64,000 nt of DNA from Pseudoxanthomonas sp. X-1 (lineage in GTDB: Bacteria > Pseudomonadota > Gammaproteobacteria > Xanthomonadales > Xanthomonadaceae). A program made the translations under genes and the position numbers. The stretch is taken from NCBI RefSeq assembly GCF_020042665.1, contig NZ_CP083376.1, positions 904,001 through 968,000 of the forward strand. Direction: 5' to 3'. Below, in pieces: positions 8,003 through 15,181 of this stretch. Each line of letters opens with the position of its first letter. The stretch's first letter is position 1. Below the pieces are notes generated by a model. It did no database searches, had not been told where the DNA came from, and saw nothing but the letters and a program-made list of their open reading frames with translations.

Positions 8003-8128
8003 AACAGGGGTCAGAGTACAGTTTTCAGCGATTCCCCAGAGTGAGTCCTTGATAGCAACCCACGCCACCTGAGGATCTCGCTGCGAGAACAGGATCAGAG
8101 TGCGCCAAGACGGCGGCGCACTCTGCCA
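8003..8128. repeat. GGGGTCAGAGT element with perfect inverted repeat
   Basis: After the 466-aa gene comes AGGGGTCAGAGTACAGTTTTC (8006-8026), the head of the short element seen again at 8591, 8628, 9465 and 10741. It ends in a perfect 11-bp inverted repeat: CAGAGTGCGCC (8096-8106) against GGCGCACTCTG (8115-8125), with an 8-nt loop. This resembles non-autonomous REP/MITE-type elements. No transposase is nearby. Nothing else is visible in 7974-8199. Confidence 0.6.
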
Positions 8129-8199
8129 AGTGATAGCTAAAAAATCATTCAAGCCGAAGCCACTTTGCGGCTTGGCTTAACTACAGTGTCTGGCCGCAA

Positions 8200-8532
8200 A
8201 TGGAAAATCCTTACAAGCCTCCACAGGCGGTGCTATCACCCGCCCCAAGAATTTGGCGCTTCGGCCATTCGTTCGCGGCGTTTGCTTCCGGACTACTGGT
8301 GACGCCATCGGCCGTTTACCGTACGGCCTGCCTCCTGTTTCCCGACGTTCCGCTTGCTCGAGGCAACTCCACATTCTGGGGTACGGTGACCTTGGGCAGC
8401 ATGTTGGCCGCCGCGTTGGTCTATCGGTACAAGCGTATTTCCCTGTGGCTCGCTGCGATGGTTGGAGCCGTCGTCGTGCTTATGTTGGCCCTTGCGCCTG
8501 CTGTATGGTCAGAGGTGCTGGATACAGCCTGA
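8200..8532 (+). CDS. Small integral membrane protein, function unknown
   Basis: The 110-aa protein starts MENPYKPPQAVLSP, a polar Pro-rich head frequent in small Xanthomonadaceae membrane proteins. Three hydrophobic segments follow at about residues 22-42, 60-77 and 80-104, separated by YRYKR. There is no clear Shine-Dalgarno sequence. I do not recognise the family. It lies between two copies of the GGGTCAGAGT element as a single gene. Confidence 0.55.
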   Translation: MENPYKPPQAVLSPAPRIWRFGHSFAAFASGLLVTPSAVYRTACLLFPDVPLARGNSTFWGTVTLGSMLAAALVYRYKRISLWLAAMVGAVVVLMLALAPAVWSEVLDTA

Positions 8533-8590
8533 CAGTTCATTCATGCTGAGCACGCCTCGCGGCCCGGCTCAATTCGGCGAAGCGGGGAAT

Positions 8591-8710
8591 AGGGGTCAGA
8601 GCGCGATTTTGGTCGCAGGACAAAAGGGTCAGAGTGCAGTCTTGCTCGTAAGCGACGGGATCCGGCTCGTGCTTGCGTGACAGTGAAACCGCACTCTCAC
8701 TCCTTTTTTT
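8591..8710. repeat. GGGTCAGAGTGCAGT element, tandem heads
   Basis: Two heads stand in tandem: AGGGGTCAGAGCGCGATTTT (8591-8610) and AAAGGGTCAGAGTGCAGTCT (starting near 8624). The second continues through GCGACGGGATCCGGCTCGTGC to a tail with CCGCACTCTCACTCC and a T7 run (8704-8710). The same order of head, CTCGTGCTTG middle and CACTCT tail occurs at 9462-9560 and, more diverged, at 10737-10825. The rest of 8533-8920 shows no gene. Confidence 0.6.
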
Positions 8711-8920
8711 GCTATCCAGCCAAACGGCGGCGCAAGCTGTACTCGAGCCTGCAGTCCACTGACATTGAGCAAAGCTGAAGCCTTGCAGCTTGCGGGGTTG
8801 CTCAATGACGCCGCCGGACTGCCTTCTGAAAGAAACCAACGCTACAGTGCCTGCCTTGGGATCAACGGGGTCGGGCGGAACCTGGCCTTCCATCAACGCA
8901 TCACATGCAAGGAGATCATC

Positions 8921-9328
8921 GTGGGCACTTGGGGCAATGGATCGTTTGAGAATGATGACGCGGCTGACTTCATGGCCGACCTCACTGAGGTTGCTGACCT
9001 GAGCCTGGTCAGTGACGCACTGGCCACCGTGCTCGCGGCCGAGGATTACCTGGAGGCGCCCGAGGCGTGCTTGGGCATCGCAGCGGCCGAAGTGGTCGCC
9101 GCCGCGGCCGGCCGGCCGACGGCCGCCGCTCAGGAGGAAGAAGAACTGACCGAGTGGCTGGCCCGGATCGCACCGGAGGTGAGCCCGGGCCTCGTCAAGC
9201 AGGCCATCCAGGCGCTCGACCGGATCGTCGGCGAGCAGTCCGAGCTGCGCGAGTTGTGGGAAGAGGTGGATGAAGCCGACGCATGGCAGGCCACCGTGAG
9301 GGCGTTGAAGGCGAAGCTGCAGGGTTAA
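8921..9328 (+). CDS. DUF4259 domain protein
   Basis: The 135-aa protein starts at a GTG preceded by AAGGAG (8909-8914), which decides the start; an open frame extends upstream to 8765 but that part does not resemble the family. The N-terminus reads VGTWGNGSFENDDAADFMADL, the DUF4259 hallmark (WGxGxFxNDDAADW). The rest is an Ala/Glu-rich helical domain ending in a basic helix. DUF4259 proteins are small, soluble and often found among toxin-immunity or accessory gene strings; their biochemical role is unknown. Confidence 0.82.
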   Translation: MGTWGNGSFENDDAADFMADLTEVADLSLVSDALATVLAAEDYLEAPEACLGIAAAEVVAAAAGRPTAAAQEEEELTEWLARIAPEVSPGLVKQAIQALDRIVGEQSELRELWEEVDEADAWQATVRALKAKLQG

Positions 9329-9461
9329 GCGCGGCACGACGGCTCGTACCGGGTGCACGGGCGATTTTCCCATCCACGACGTGACGGGACAGGCCGCATT
9401 CGCTTGTTCTCTATGAGCAGCCTGACTTCTGGGCCGGTCTACCCGCCCGCCGCCGGGCGAA

Positions 9462-9560
9462 ATAGGGGGCAGCGTACAGTTGCCTGCCCGAGCGAGGAAA
9501 TTGGTCTCGTGCTTGGGCACGGATGAAACTGAAACATAAAGTGCACTCTGACTCTTACTT
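9462..9560. repeat. GGGGGCAGCGTACAGTT...AAAGTGCACTCTGAC element
   Basis: This copy has the head ATAGGGGGCAGCGTACAGTT, a middle with GGTCTCGTGCTTGGGC and a tail AAAGTGCACTCTGACTCTT, which is the reverse complement of the usual AAGAGTCAGAGTGCACTTT form. It therefore behaves as an imperfect long inverted repeat of about 95 bp. It fills most of the gap 9329-9643, where I see no gene. Confidence 0.6.
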
Positions 9561-9643
9561 TTCCCTGACTCTTGTTCTTCCCAGCGTCCTGAGGTGGATT
9601 CAGCGCTTGGGACCCTGCCAAGTAGCTACGTCTGCCGCCAACT

Positions 9644-9970
9644 ATGCCAATCTTCTTCGATGCTATTTTTCTGATTTCATTGGCCGCCATGGTTGTGGTG
9701 TATCCGATGTACTTCGTGCAGCTGTCTGCCTTCGGAAAGATCATGCTGCGCGACCATCCGGACCTGCTCCACGGACGCGGCAAAGATAGCACGGCAATTT
9801 ATGCGCTTCTTAAGAAGGTAAAAGACGATGAACTCGACGGGGTCGCCCTTTCGCCAGAGGCCTTGCTCGCATATTCCAGCGCCAAACGGTTGCTCTACGT
9901 TGGAGTGACCCTATTTCTCATGGTGCTGTCTATAGGCCTTACGGACGCACTGCTTAGCAAGCAGGGCTAG
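9644..9970 (+). CDS. Small two-TM membrane protein (UspB-like topology)
   Basis: The 108-aa protein has an N-terminal membrane segment (IFFDAIFLISLAAMVVVYPMY), a soluble middle with MLRDHPDLLHGRG and a C-terminal membrane segment (LLYVGVTLFLMVLSIGL). The topology and the HPDLL motif recall universal stress protein B, but similarity is too limited to assign it. It is a single gene between two short repeat elements. Confidence 0.55.
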   Translation: MPIFFDAIFLISLAAMVVVYPMYFVQLSAFGKIMLRDHPDLLHGRGKDSTAIYALLKKVKDDELDGVALSPEALLAYSSAKRLLYVGVTLFLMVLSIGLTDALLSKQG

Positions 9971-10001
9971 CAGTGCCAAGTCCCCTTCGATAACGCTTCC
10001 G

Positions 10002-10391
10002 ATGCTCCCTAAGAATATTCCTGGCAGGAAAAGATGTTTTGCGCCGTGGGCGCTCCTTGTTGGGCTGCTCCCGGTGGTGACAAGTTGCGCATCGGTCAAT
10101 GGATTCGCTTGGAATTACGAGATCCCGTCATTCGCTGACCGTGTAGGGATGCATGGCTGCGCGATATCAGTTCCTTTGACTTCGAACCAAGTTCTCGAAG
10201 GCTCCAGGCTTATGGGGAACCTCTCTCCAGAAACACATGGCGGATGGGTCAGCATGAAGGAAGCATTTCGGGAGGGGGATCAATTTCGGTATGTAAACTG
10301 TTCTGTAACAAAGGGTGCGATGGGGACAGACTTCTTTGTTTTGCTTCGAAACGATGTGGTTGTCTCGAAGTTTACTCCGATGATTTATTGA
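10002..10391 (+). CDS. Predicted lipoprotein, function unknown
   Basis: The 129-aa protein has a basic head, a hydrophobic stretch (APWALLVGLLPVV) and a lipobox ending in Cys (VVTSCAS), so the mature protein is probably lipidated. The mature part (~100 residues) contains paired cysteines (MHGCAI and YVNCSV) that could form a disulfide. No family is recognised. It follows the UspB-like gene by 31 bp on the same strand. Confidence 0.55.
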   Translation: MLPKNIPGRKRCFAPWALLVGLLPVVTSCASVNGFAWNYEIPSFADRVGMHGCAISVPLTSNQVLEGSRLMGNLSPETHGGWVSMKEAFREGDQFRYVNCSVTKGAMGTDFFVLLRNDVVVSKFTPMIY

Positions 10392-10507
10392 CTAAAATTT
10401 ATAGAATAGAGAAGGCGTGTCGCGGCGTGGCCTTAACTCGGGCGACAGGTCTGATTCTTGGCTTCTAAAAATATTAAACAGACCCTGATTTATCGATGAA
10501 CCAGCGC

Positions 10508-10711
10508 TCATCTAATTCTTGACGTGTGCCTTTTAACCGAAATAAACCCGAATGCACAGCCCATTAAAAAGAACACCAAGTACGAGTACGGAGGGGAATA
10601 GACCGACAGGTTGGCTCTCAGTAGCGAGATCGCGACGTCAAAACTTGCGGGCACTGCGGAAGCAAGCGTCCCTCCCCGAAGTGTTGCAGCAATCGAACTG
10701 AATCTTTTCAT
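10508..10711 (-). CDS. Possible small membrane protein
   Basis: A 67-residue frame with one strong hydrophobic segment near the C-terminus (YLVFFLMGCAFGFISV). There is a weak GGA upstream and AT-rich sequence all around. It could be a real small gene of the island or a chance frame. The rest of 10392-10844 holds only the element at 10737-10825. Confidence 0.3.
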   Translation of the reverse strand: MKRFSSIAATLRGGTLASAVPASFDVAISLLRANLSVYSPPYSYLVFFLMGCAFGFISVKRHTSRIR

Positions 10712-10736
10712 TTATTAGGATTTTCCGTAATGTGGG

Positions 10737-10825
10737 GTGACAGGGTCAAAGTGCGGTTTCCTAAGCGAGAGACGAGCTCGGGCCCGGGCTTTTGCGAACA
10801 TGGAACTGAACTCTGCTTCCTATTG
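10737..10825. repeat. Diverged copy of the GGGTCAGAGTGC element
   Basis: The head CAGGGTCAAAGTGCGGTTTC (10741-10760) is followed by AGCGAGAGACGAGCTCGGG and a tail with ACTGAACTCTGCTTCC. It matches the 8624 and 9462 copies in order and spacing but with more substitutions. Confidence 0.5.
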
Positions 10826-10844
10826 GATCCCTGAAGTATGTCGC

Positions 10845-11081
10845 TTAGCCGATACCCCAGAACGCGTCCTTGACCGCATCCCAGAGCTGCTTGAGTGTCT
10901 TGCTGCGGCCGCGCGAGAAGGCGAGCCGAATCCACTGCACCAGCAGCGCAACAACAAGCGCGGCGAACACCAGAAGACCCAAGGCCTCCCTCAATAGAAA
11001 CGTAGCGGCGGCCAAGGCTGCCAGTAGCCCGAGAACCGCCAGGTCTGTCTTTAGCGTGCTTGGCGATGACGTTGGTCCCAT
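10845..11081 (-). CDS. Small membrane protein with C-terminal amphipathic helix
   Basis: The 78-aa protein starts at MGPTSSPSTLKTDL. Two hydrophobic helices (AVLGLLAALAAATFLL and ALGLLVFAALVVALLVQWI) are followed by a basic, Trp-containing tail (SRGRSKTLKQLWDAVKDAFW). The longer open frame upstream is Arg/His-rich and not coding-like. It lies 56 bp after the three-TM gene on the same strand, so the two may form an operon. No family assigned. Confidence 0.5.
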   Translation of the reverse strand: MGPTSSPSTLKTDLAVLGLLAALAAATFLLREALGLLVFAALVVALLVQWIRLAFSRGRSKTLKQLWDAVKDAFWGIG

Positions 11082-11137
11082 GGCACCTAAGATCTGAGTT
11101 AACCGAGATGCGAACCGGCGTCGGCTCGGACGCAGTG

Positions 11138-11458
11138 TCAGCCTGCTTGCCCCACCGCCCAGTAACCGGCGAGTGCGAACCCAGCCGCAAGCTGCAGACC
11201 GAGAAGACATCCGACGCCGATGCGGACAGTGCCTTGCTGGGTGCGGCGGACCACATAGCCAAGCGCCAGCGTGACCATGAAGCCGACGGTCCAGGCGAAC
11301 CAGGCGATGCCCTTGCCAACGCAACCGAAGCTCTCGCAGTACATCCGCCAGAGCATGACGGCGCTGATGGCCAGTGCGAGCAAGGCCAGCGCGTAAACGC
11401 CTGCCATGACAACAGCCAGAACGCGGCGCTTTTTTGACGGAATCTCAACTATCGCCAT
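11138..11458 (-). CDS. Small membrane protein, three TM segments
   Basis: The 106-aa protein begins with a basic head (MAIVEIPSKKRRVLA) and has hydrophobic segments at about residues 13-35, 49-65 and 80-102. A Cys pair (YCESFGCVGKG) lies between the first two. It is upstream of another small membrane protein gene. I do not recognise a family. Confidence 0.55.
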   Translation of the reverse strand: MAIVEIPSKKRRVLAVVMAGVYALALLALAISAVMLWRMYCESFGCVGKGIAWFAWTVGFMVTLALGYVVRRTQQGTVRIGVGCLLGLQLAAGFALAGYWAVGQAG

Positions 11459-11518
11459 TGTCGGTCCAAACGCTTGAACTGAACCGAGCAGCGAAGCCGC
11501 GTCGGCTTAGACGAATTG

Positions 11519-11806
11519 TCAGGTGCCCATCGGGAAGAACGTGAATCCCGCGCCTGAGACGCGACCGGGCTCGGACAGCACCTCTTCAATCTTCTCAAAG
11601 AATATCTGAGCGTTTTCCGAGCGCTCCTCGGCCGCGACCGAATTCAAGATTGGATCCTCGCGGAGCAGGCCGAGTGCCAACATTTCAGCTTCCACTGGCG
11701 ATTCAGCATCGACCCAGCGCGTCGTGTAGAAGCCCACGGGTTCGCCTTGACGCGAGAGCGAGCCTGGAAAATTTTCACCGCGGATGAAACAGCGAAAGAC
11801 TGGCAT
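11519..11806 (-). CDS. Conserved hypothetical protein (RGENFPG/GFYTTR family)
   Basis: The 95-aa soluble protein contains FRCFIRGENFPG near the start and GFYTTRWVDAESPVEAEMLAL, a pattern I recall from a widespread uncharacterised proteobacterial family often found singly among small accessory genes. The C-terminus ends in GAGFTFFPMGT. No enzymatic motif is visible. It stands alone and points away from the M28 peptidase gene; the 205 bp between them look empty. Confidence 0.65.
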   Translation of the reverse strand: MPVFRCFIRGENFPGSLSRQGEPVGFYTTRWVDAESPVEAEMLALGLLREDPILNSVAAEERSENAQIFFEKIEEVLSEPGRVSGAGFTFFPMGT

Positions 11807-12011
11807 GAGCGCTCAACTGTTACTGATCCGCGCGATCGGCGAGTTGCCGCGATTGTTCGGATTCGCGCTCAGGCCTGTCAAGCAATTTTCCTTGGCGATA
11901 GCAGTGGCTTACAGGCTGTGCCGAGCTGCCTGGAAGCCTCCGAAACACGCGCCCGACGGCTTGGGCCACAAGCGGGCTAGACTTCGGCGCAAATCAACCC
12001 GGGGAAACAGG

Positions 12012-13112
12012 ATGACCAGTCACAGAAGCTTGCGCGCCGCGCTGCTTTCAGTCGCGCTCGTGTTCGGCGCCGCCCAAGCCAAAGAGCCACCGCTGCCGCA
12101 GCCACAGGCCAGCCTGCTCGCCAGCATCTCCGCCGACGCGATGCGTGGGGATCTGTCCTTCCTTGCGTCCGATGCGCTGGAGGGGCGGGGCACGCCGTCG
12201 CGGGGGCTGGATCTGGCGGCCGAGTACATCGCGGCGCAGTTCCGGGGCGCGGGGCTGGAGCCGTTGGGCGATGACGGGTATTTCCAGACGGCGGACTGGC
12301 GGCAGATCGCGCCGGAGAAGGAGCGGGCGAAGTTCGCCGATGCGCCGGAGCCGTTGATCGTGCGCAACGTGGTGGGTGTGCTGCGCGGTTCGGATCCGGT
12401 GTTGAGCAAGACCTATGTGCTGGTCACGGCGCATTACGATCACCTGGGCATCCGCAAGGACAAGGGCGATGACCCGATCTTCAACGGGGCCAACGACGAT
12501 GGCAGCGGCACGGTCTCGGTGATCGCGCTGGCGCGCGCCTTCGCCGCGCAGCAGGTGCGGCCCAAGCGCAGCATCGTGTTCATGACGGTGTTCGGCGAGG
12601 AGCACGGGCTGGTGGGCTCGCGCTACTACGGCGCGCATCCGCTGGTGCCGGTGGCCGACACGGTGGCCAACATCAACCTAGAGCAGGTCGGCCGCACCGA
12701 CGACAGCGAGGGCCCGCAGGTGCGCGCGGCCGCGATCACTGGCGCGGACTACTCGCAAGTGGCCGATGTGCTGCGCAAGGCGGGCGAGGCCACCGGCATC
12801 CGCATGACCAAGCATCCGGTCAACAGCGACCGCTACTTCGCCTTCAGCGACAACCAGGCGCTGGCCGACCTGGGCGTGCCGGCGCACACCATCAGCGTGG
12901 CCTACGCCTTCCCCGACTATCACGGCCCGGCCGACACCTGGGACAAGATCGACTACACCAACATGGCCGCCATCGACCGCACTGTCGCCCTGGCCGTGTG
13001 GACCATCGCCAACGACCCGAAGGCGCCGCGCTGGAACGCCGACAACCCCAAGGCCGCCAAGTACGTCGAGGCCGCGCGCAAGCTGCACGGGGTGCGGGAC
13101 GCCGGGCGCTGA
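12012..13112 (+). CDS. Secreted M28-family zinc aminopeptidase
   Basis: The 366-aa protein has a cleavable signal peptide ending near AAQAKE. The M28 core is recognisable: His141-x-Asp143 (VTAHYDHLG), the metal-bridging Asp in NDDGSGT (162), the Glu196-Glu197 pair (FGEEHGLVGS), and the late His in DYHGPADT. These enzymes bind two zincs and remove N-terminal residues from peptides in the periplasm or outside. The ATG at 12012 precedes the signal peptide. It is a single gene; nothing is visible in the 327 bp after it apart from GC-rich sequence. Confidence 0.9.
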   Translation: MTSHRSLRAALLSVALVFGAAQAKEPPLPQPQASLLASISADAMRGDLSFLASDALEGRGTPSRGLDLAAEYIAAQFRGAGLEPLGDDGYFQTADWRQIAPEKERAKFADAPEPLIVRNVVGVLRGSDPVLSKTYVLVTAHYDHLGIRKDKGDDPIFNGANDDGSGTVSVIALARAFAAQQVRPKRSIVFMTVFGEEHGLVGSRYYGAHPLVPVADTVANINLEQVGRTDDSEGPQVRAAAITGADYSQVADVLRKAGEATGIRMTKHPVNSDRYFAFSDNQALADLGVPAHTISVAYAFPDYHGPADTWDKIDYTNMAAIDRTVALAVWTIANDPKAPRWNADNPKAAKYVEAARKLHGVRDAGR

Positions 13113-13439
13113 TCGGAGCGCGCGCGTTCGCGTCGCACCACCTCGATGCGGCGGCCGCAGCGCGCGCGGAGGTCGGCTCCGCGCGGTGTTGACACCGGCT
13201 ACGGGGCGGAGCAACGTCGATTCCGAGAGCCTGGACACGTCCCGGCGCGCGCTGCCCGGGCTTGAGCCTGTGGCCCCGCGCCTGCGGCCTGGCAGGGATA
13301 CCCGATGCGAAGCGGGCGTCGTGGGCGGTCGCGCCGGCCCCGCAACGGATGCACCTGCCGGCACGCCGTGGCGTCCGGTCTCCCGCCTTCCGTCCGTTGG
13401 TCATGACGGGCGGTCACCCACGATGCTAAGGAGAGCACG

Positions 13440-14420
13440 ATGACGGAATCGACGTTCGACGATCAGGGCAGGAAGGACGCTCCGCTGCCCGAGGACAGCC
13501 AGCAGCAGCTGCGCCAGGTGGGCAGCCAGCTGCGATTGCTGGCGCGGCTGGCGCGGCCACGCCCCGGCGGCAAGCCGCGGAAGCAGGCGCCCGCCCTGGG
13601 CGCGGCCGAACTGGCTTCCAGCCTGGACCAGCTGGCCGGGCAGGTGGAGGCCATCCTGCAGCGGATGTCATGGCCGGTGCAGACCGGCCCGGCGCCGGAG
13701 GCGGCCGCGGCCGATACAGCGGCCGAGGCCACCCGTGCGACGCCGGTCGAGGGCGCGCGCCTGGCCTTCGGCGCGACGATGGCGCAGCTGGACGCCCTGC
13801 AGCTGCTGGTCTCGAGCATCAAGGCCTTCGGCGATGCGGTGTTCGCCGAGCAGACGGCCGACTATGCGCAGGGCAGCGTGTCGATGCTGGGCTATGCGAT
13901 CTTCAACCAGGCCAGCGAGGTGGCGGACCTGCTCACGGAGATCAGCGCGCAGCCGTTGCCGCACGGCGCTGGTGGGCTGGCGGTGCGGGAAGTCTCGGGC
14001 GCGTATGGCGCCCGGCCCGGCCCGCTGTCGCACCGTGGCGATCCGGCCACCGCGCGGCTGCCTCGGGCCATGCCCCGGCTGCCGGAGGCGCCGGGGTGCA
14101 CTGACGTTCGCGCCCCGCGATCGGTCGGAAGAGCGGCGGCCGAGGCCGCCGTTTCTGTTTATGGGCGCGCGGTGCTTGCCGGTGCGTTTCTGTGCTGCGT
14201 CCGGCAACAGGCGGGCCTGCGCGGCGTTCCTGCGCGGTGCGCGGATTCGACCTTGCGCGCGTGGACCAACGGTCCTCCCGCTTGCGGATCGGAATCGCCC
14301 ACAGGTGCGGCGTGCTGGCATTGGAAGCCGCGTATGGCACGAAGCGCAGCGGCGTGCCCTGTGCTTGGCGCCTGTCTGCCGGCTTCGTTGCTCGGACGCA
14401 AGGCGGCGCCGGGCGGGTAG
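13440..14420 (+). CDS. Hypothetical protein with a doubtful C-terminus
   Basis: The start is well supported by AAGGAG before ATG 13440. The first ~175 residues look genuine: a Gln-rich head, a Pro/Arg linker and two helical regions (ASSLDQLAGQVEAILQRM; QTADYAQGSVSMLGYAIFNQ). From about residue 220 the frame changes character, with Cys/Arg-rich sequence, and it reads straight through a perfect terminator-like hairpin at 14134-14160. A stop in another frame sits at 14102-14104 just before that hairpin. I infer a 1-nt indel near the end, so the real protein is probably about 220 aa. I recognise no family. Confidence 0.5.
   Translation: MTESTFDDQGRKDAPLPEDSQQQLRQVGSQLRLLARLARPRPGGKPRKQAPALGAAELASSLDQLAGQVEAILQRMSWPVQTGPAPEAAAADTAAEATRATPVEGARLAFGATMAQLDALQLLVSSIKAFGDAVFAEQTADYAQGSVSMLGYAIFNQASEVADLLTEISAQPLPHGAGGLAVREVSGAYGARPGPLSHRGDPATARLPRAMPRLPEAPGCTDVRAPRSVGRAAAEAAVSVYGRAVLAGAFLCCVRQQAGLRGVPARCADSTLRAWTNGPPACGSESPTGAACWHWKPRMARSAAACPVLGACLPASLLGRKAAPGG
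14134..14160 (+). terminator. Rho-independent terminator inside the open frame
   Basis: CGGCGGCC (14134-14141) pairs with GGCCGCCG (14144-14151), followed by TTTCTGTTT. It lies about 30 bp after an out-of-frame TGA and supports an earlier 3' end of the preceding gene. Confidence 0.6.
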
Positions 14421-14458
14421 GCTAATCTCCCGTCGTACGCCACAGCCAAGGTTCCGCC

Positions 14459-14911
14459 ATGCCCCTCCATCCCGACTTTCCCGTCGTCGAAGGCCATTAC
14501 CCGCTCACGCCGGACTGGGCGATCACGCTGGACGCGCCGTACAACCGGCGCATCGAGGATGGCGACCTGGTGCTGTGGAACGAGCGCGTCACGGTGTGGA
14601 TGACGATCTGGCACAACGATGGCGGCGCCAGCATCGAGGCGCGTCTGGATGACGTGCGCCAGCACCAGTCGCCCGAGGCGCACGACCTCGAGCAGGAACA
14701 GGTCGGCGACACGCTGTTCTACGCCTATCGCCTCGCCGAGGAGGTCGACGACCCGGACGATGCGCGCCAGCCGGGCTACTACGGCCACGCTTTCGCGGCC
14801 GACAGCCAGGTGCAGATGGCGGTGTACTTCGACGAGGAGGACGACGTGGCGGCGGCGCGCGCGCTGCATCGGAGCCTGGTGCACACCGGCGGCGGCGACG
14901 CAGTGGACTGA
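14459..14911 (+). CDS. Conserved hypothetical soluble protein
   Basis: The 150-aa acidic protein begins MPLHPDFPVVEGHYPLTPDW and has beta-rich sequence with DGDLVLWNERVTVWMTIW and a later GYYGHAFAADSQVQMAVYF. The second half alternates Asp/Glu-rich turns with short strands. No signal peptide, metal motif or membrane segment is seen. I suspect a Xanthomonadaceae family found near effector or immunity genes, but that is unverified. It ends before a paired hairpin repeat that separates it from the convergent porin gene. Confidence 0.65.
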   Translation: MPLHPDFPVVEGHYPLTPDWAITLDAPYNRRIEDGDLVLWNERVTVWMTIWHNDGGASIEARLDDVRQHQSPEAHDLEQEQVGDTLFYAYRLAEEVDDPDDARQPGYYGHAFAADSQVQMAVYFDEEDDVAAARALHRSLVHTGGGDAVD

Positions 14912-15047
14912 GGCGGCCCGAAGGCGGTATGCGGCGTCTCGCGGTGGCTAGGGTCGGCACGCAACAAGCTCCGCAGCTGGACATCGGCTTGTCGCCGGCA
15001 GATCGCCGAAGCCCTTGCACCTGCAGCCACGCAAGCAACCCACTGCC

Positions 15048-15132
15048 GTCGTTCCCGAGAAAGCGGGAACCCAGGGACGTTCGCGCGGAAGAGCCTCAAA
15101 GGCGCTGGATTCCCGCGTGCGCGGGAATGACG
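15048..15132. repeat. Paired TTCCCG/CGGGAA hairpin repeat, copy 1
   Basis: GTTCCCG (15051-15057) pairs with CGGGAAC (15064-15070), and ATTCCCGC (15109-15116) pairs with GCGGGAAT (15121-15128). This two-hairpin unit recurs at 16661, 43660 and 63568, and partly at 49572. Here it sits between convergent genes and may terminate both. Confidence 0.75.
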
Positions 15133-15181
15133 GATCTTCGAATGCTTCTTGTCCGTCCCGGCCGCAGCGTCCTGATGCTCC

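Noticed and set aside
7974..10844. Integron cassette array with attC sites
   Set aside because: The repeats lack the paired 7-bp core sites (RYYYAAC/GTTRRRY) in the right places, and there is no integrase.
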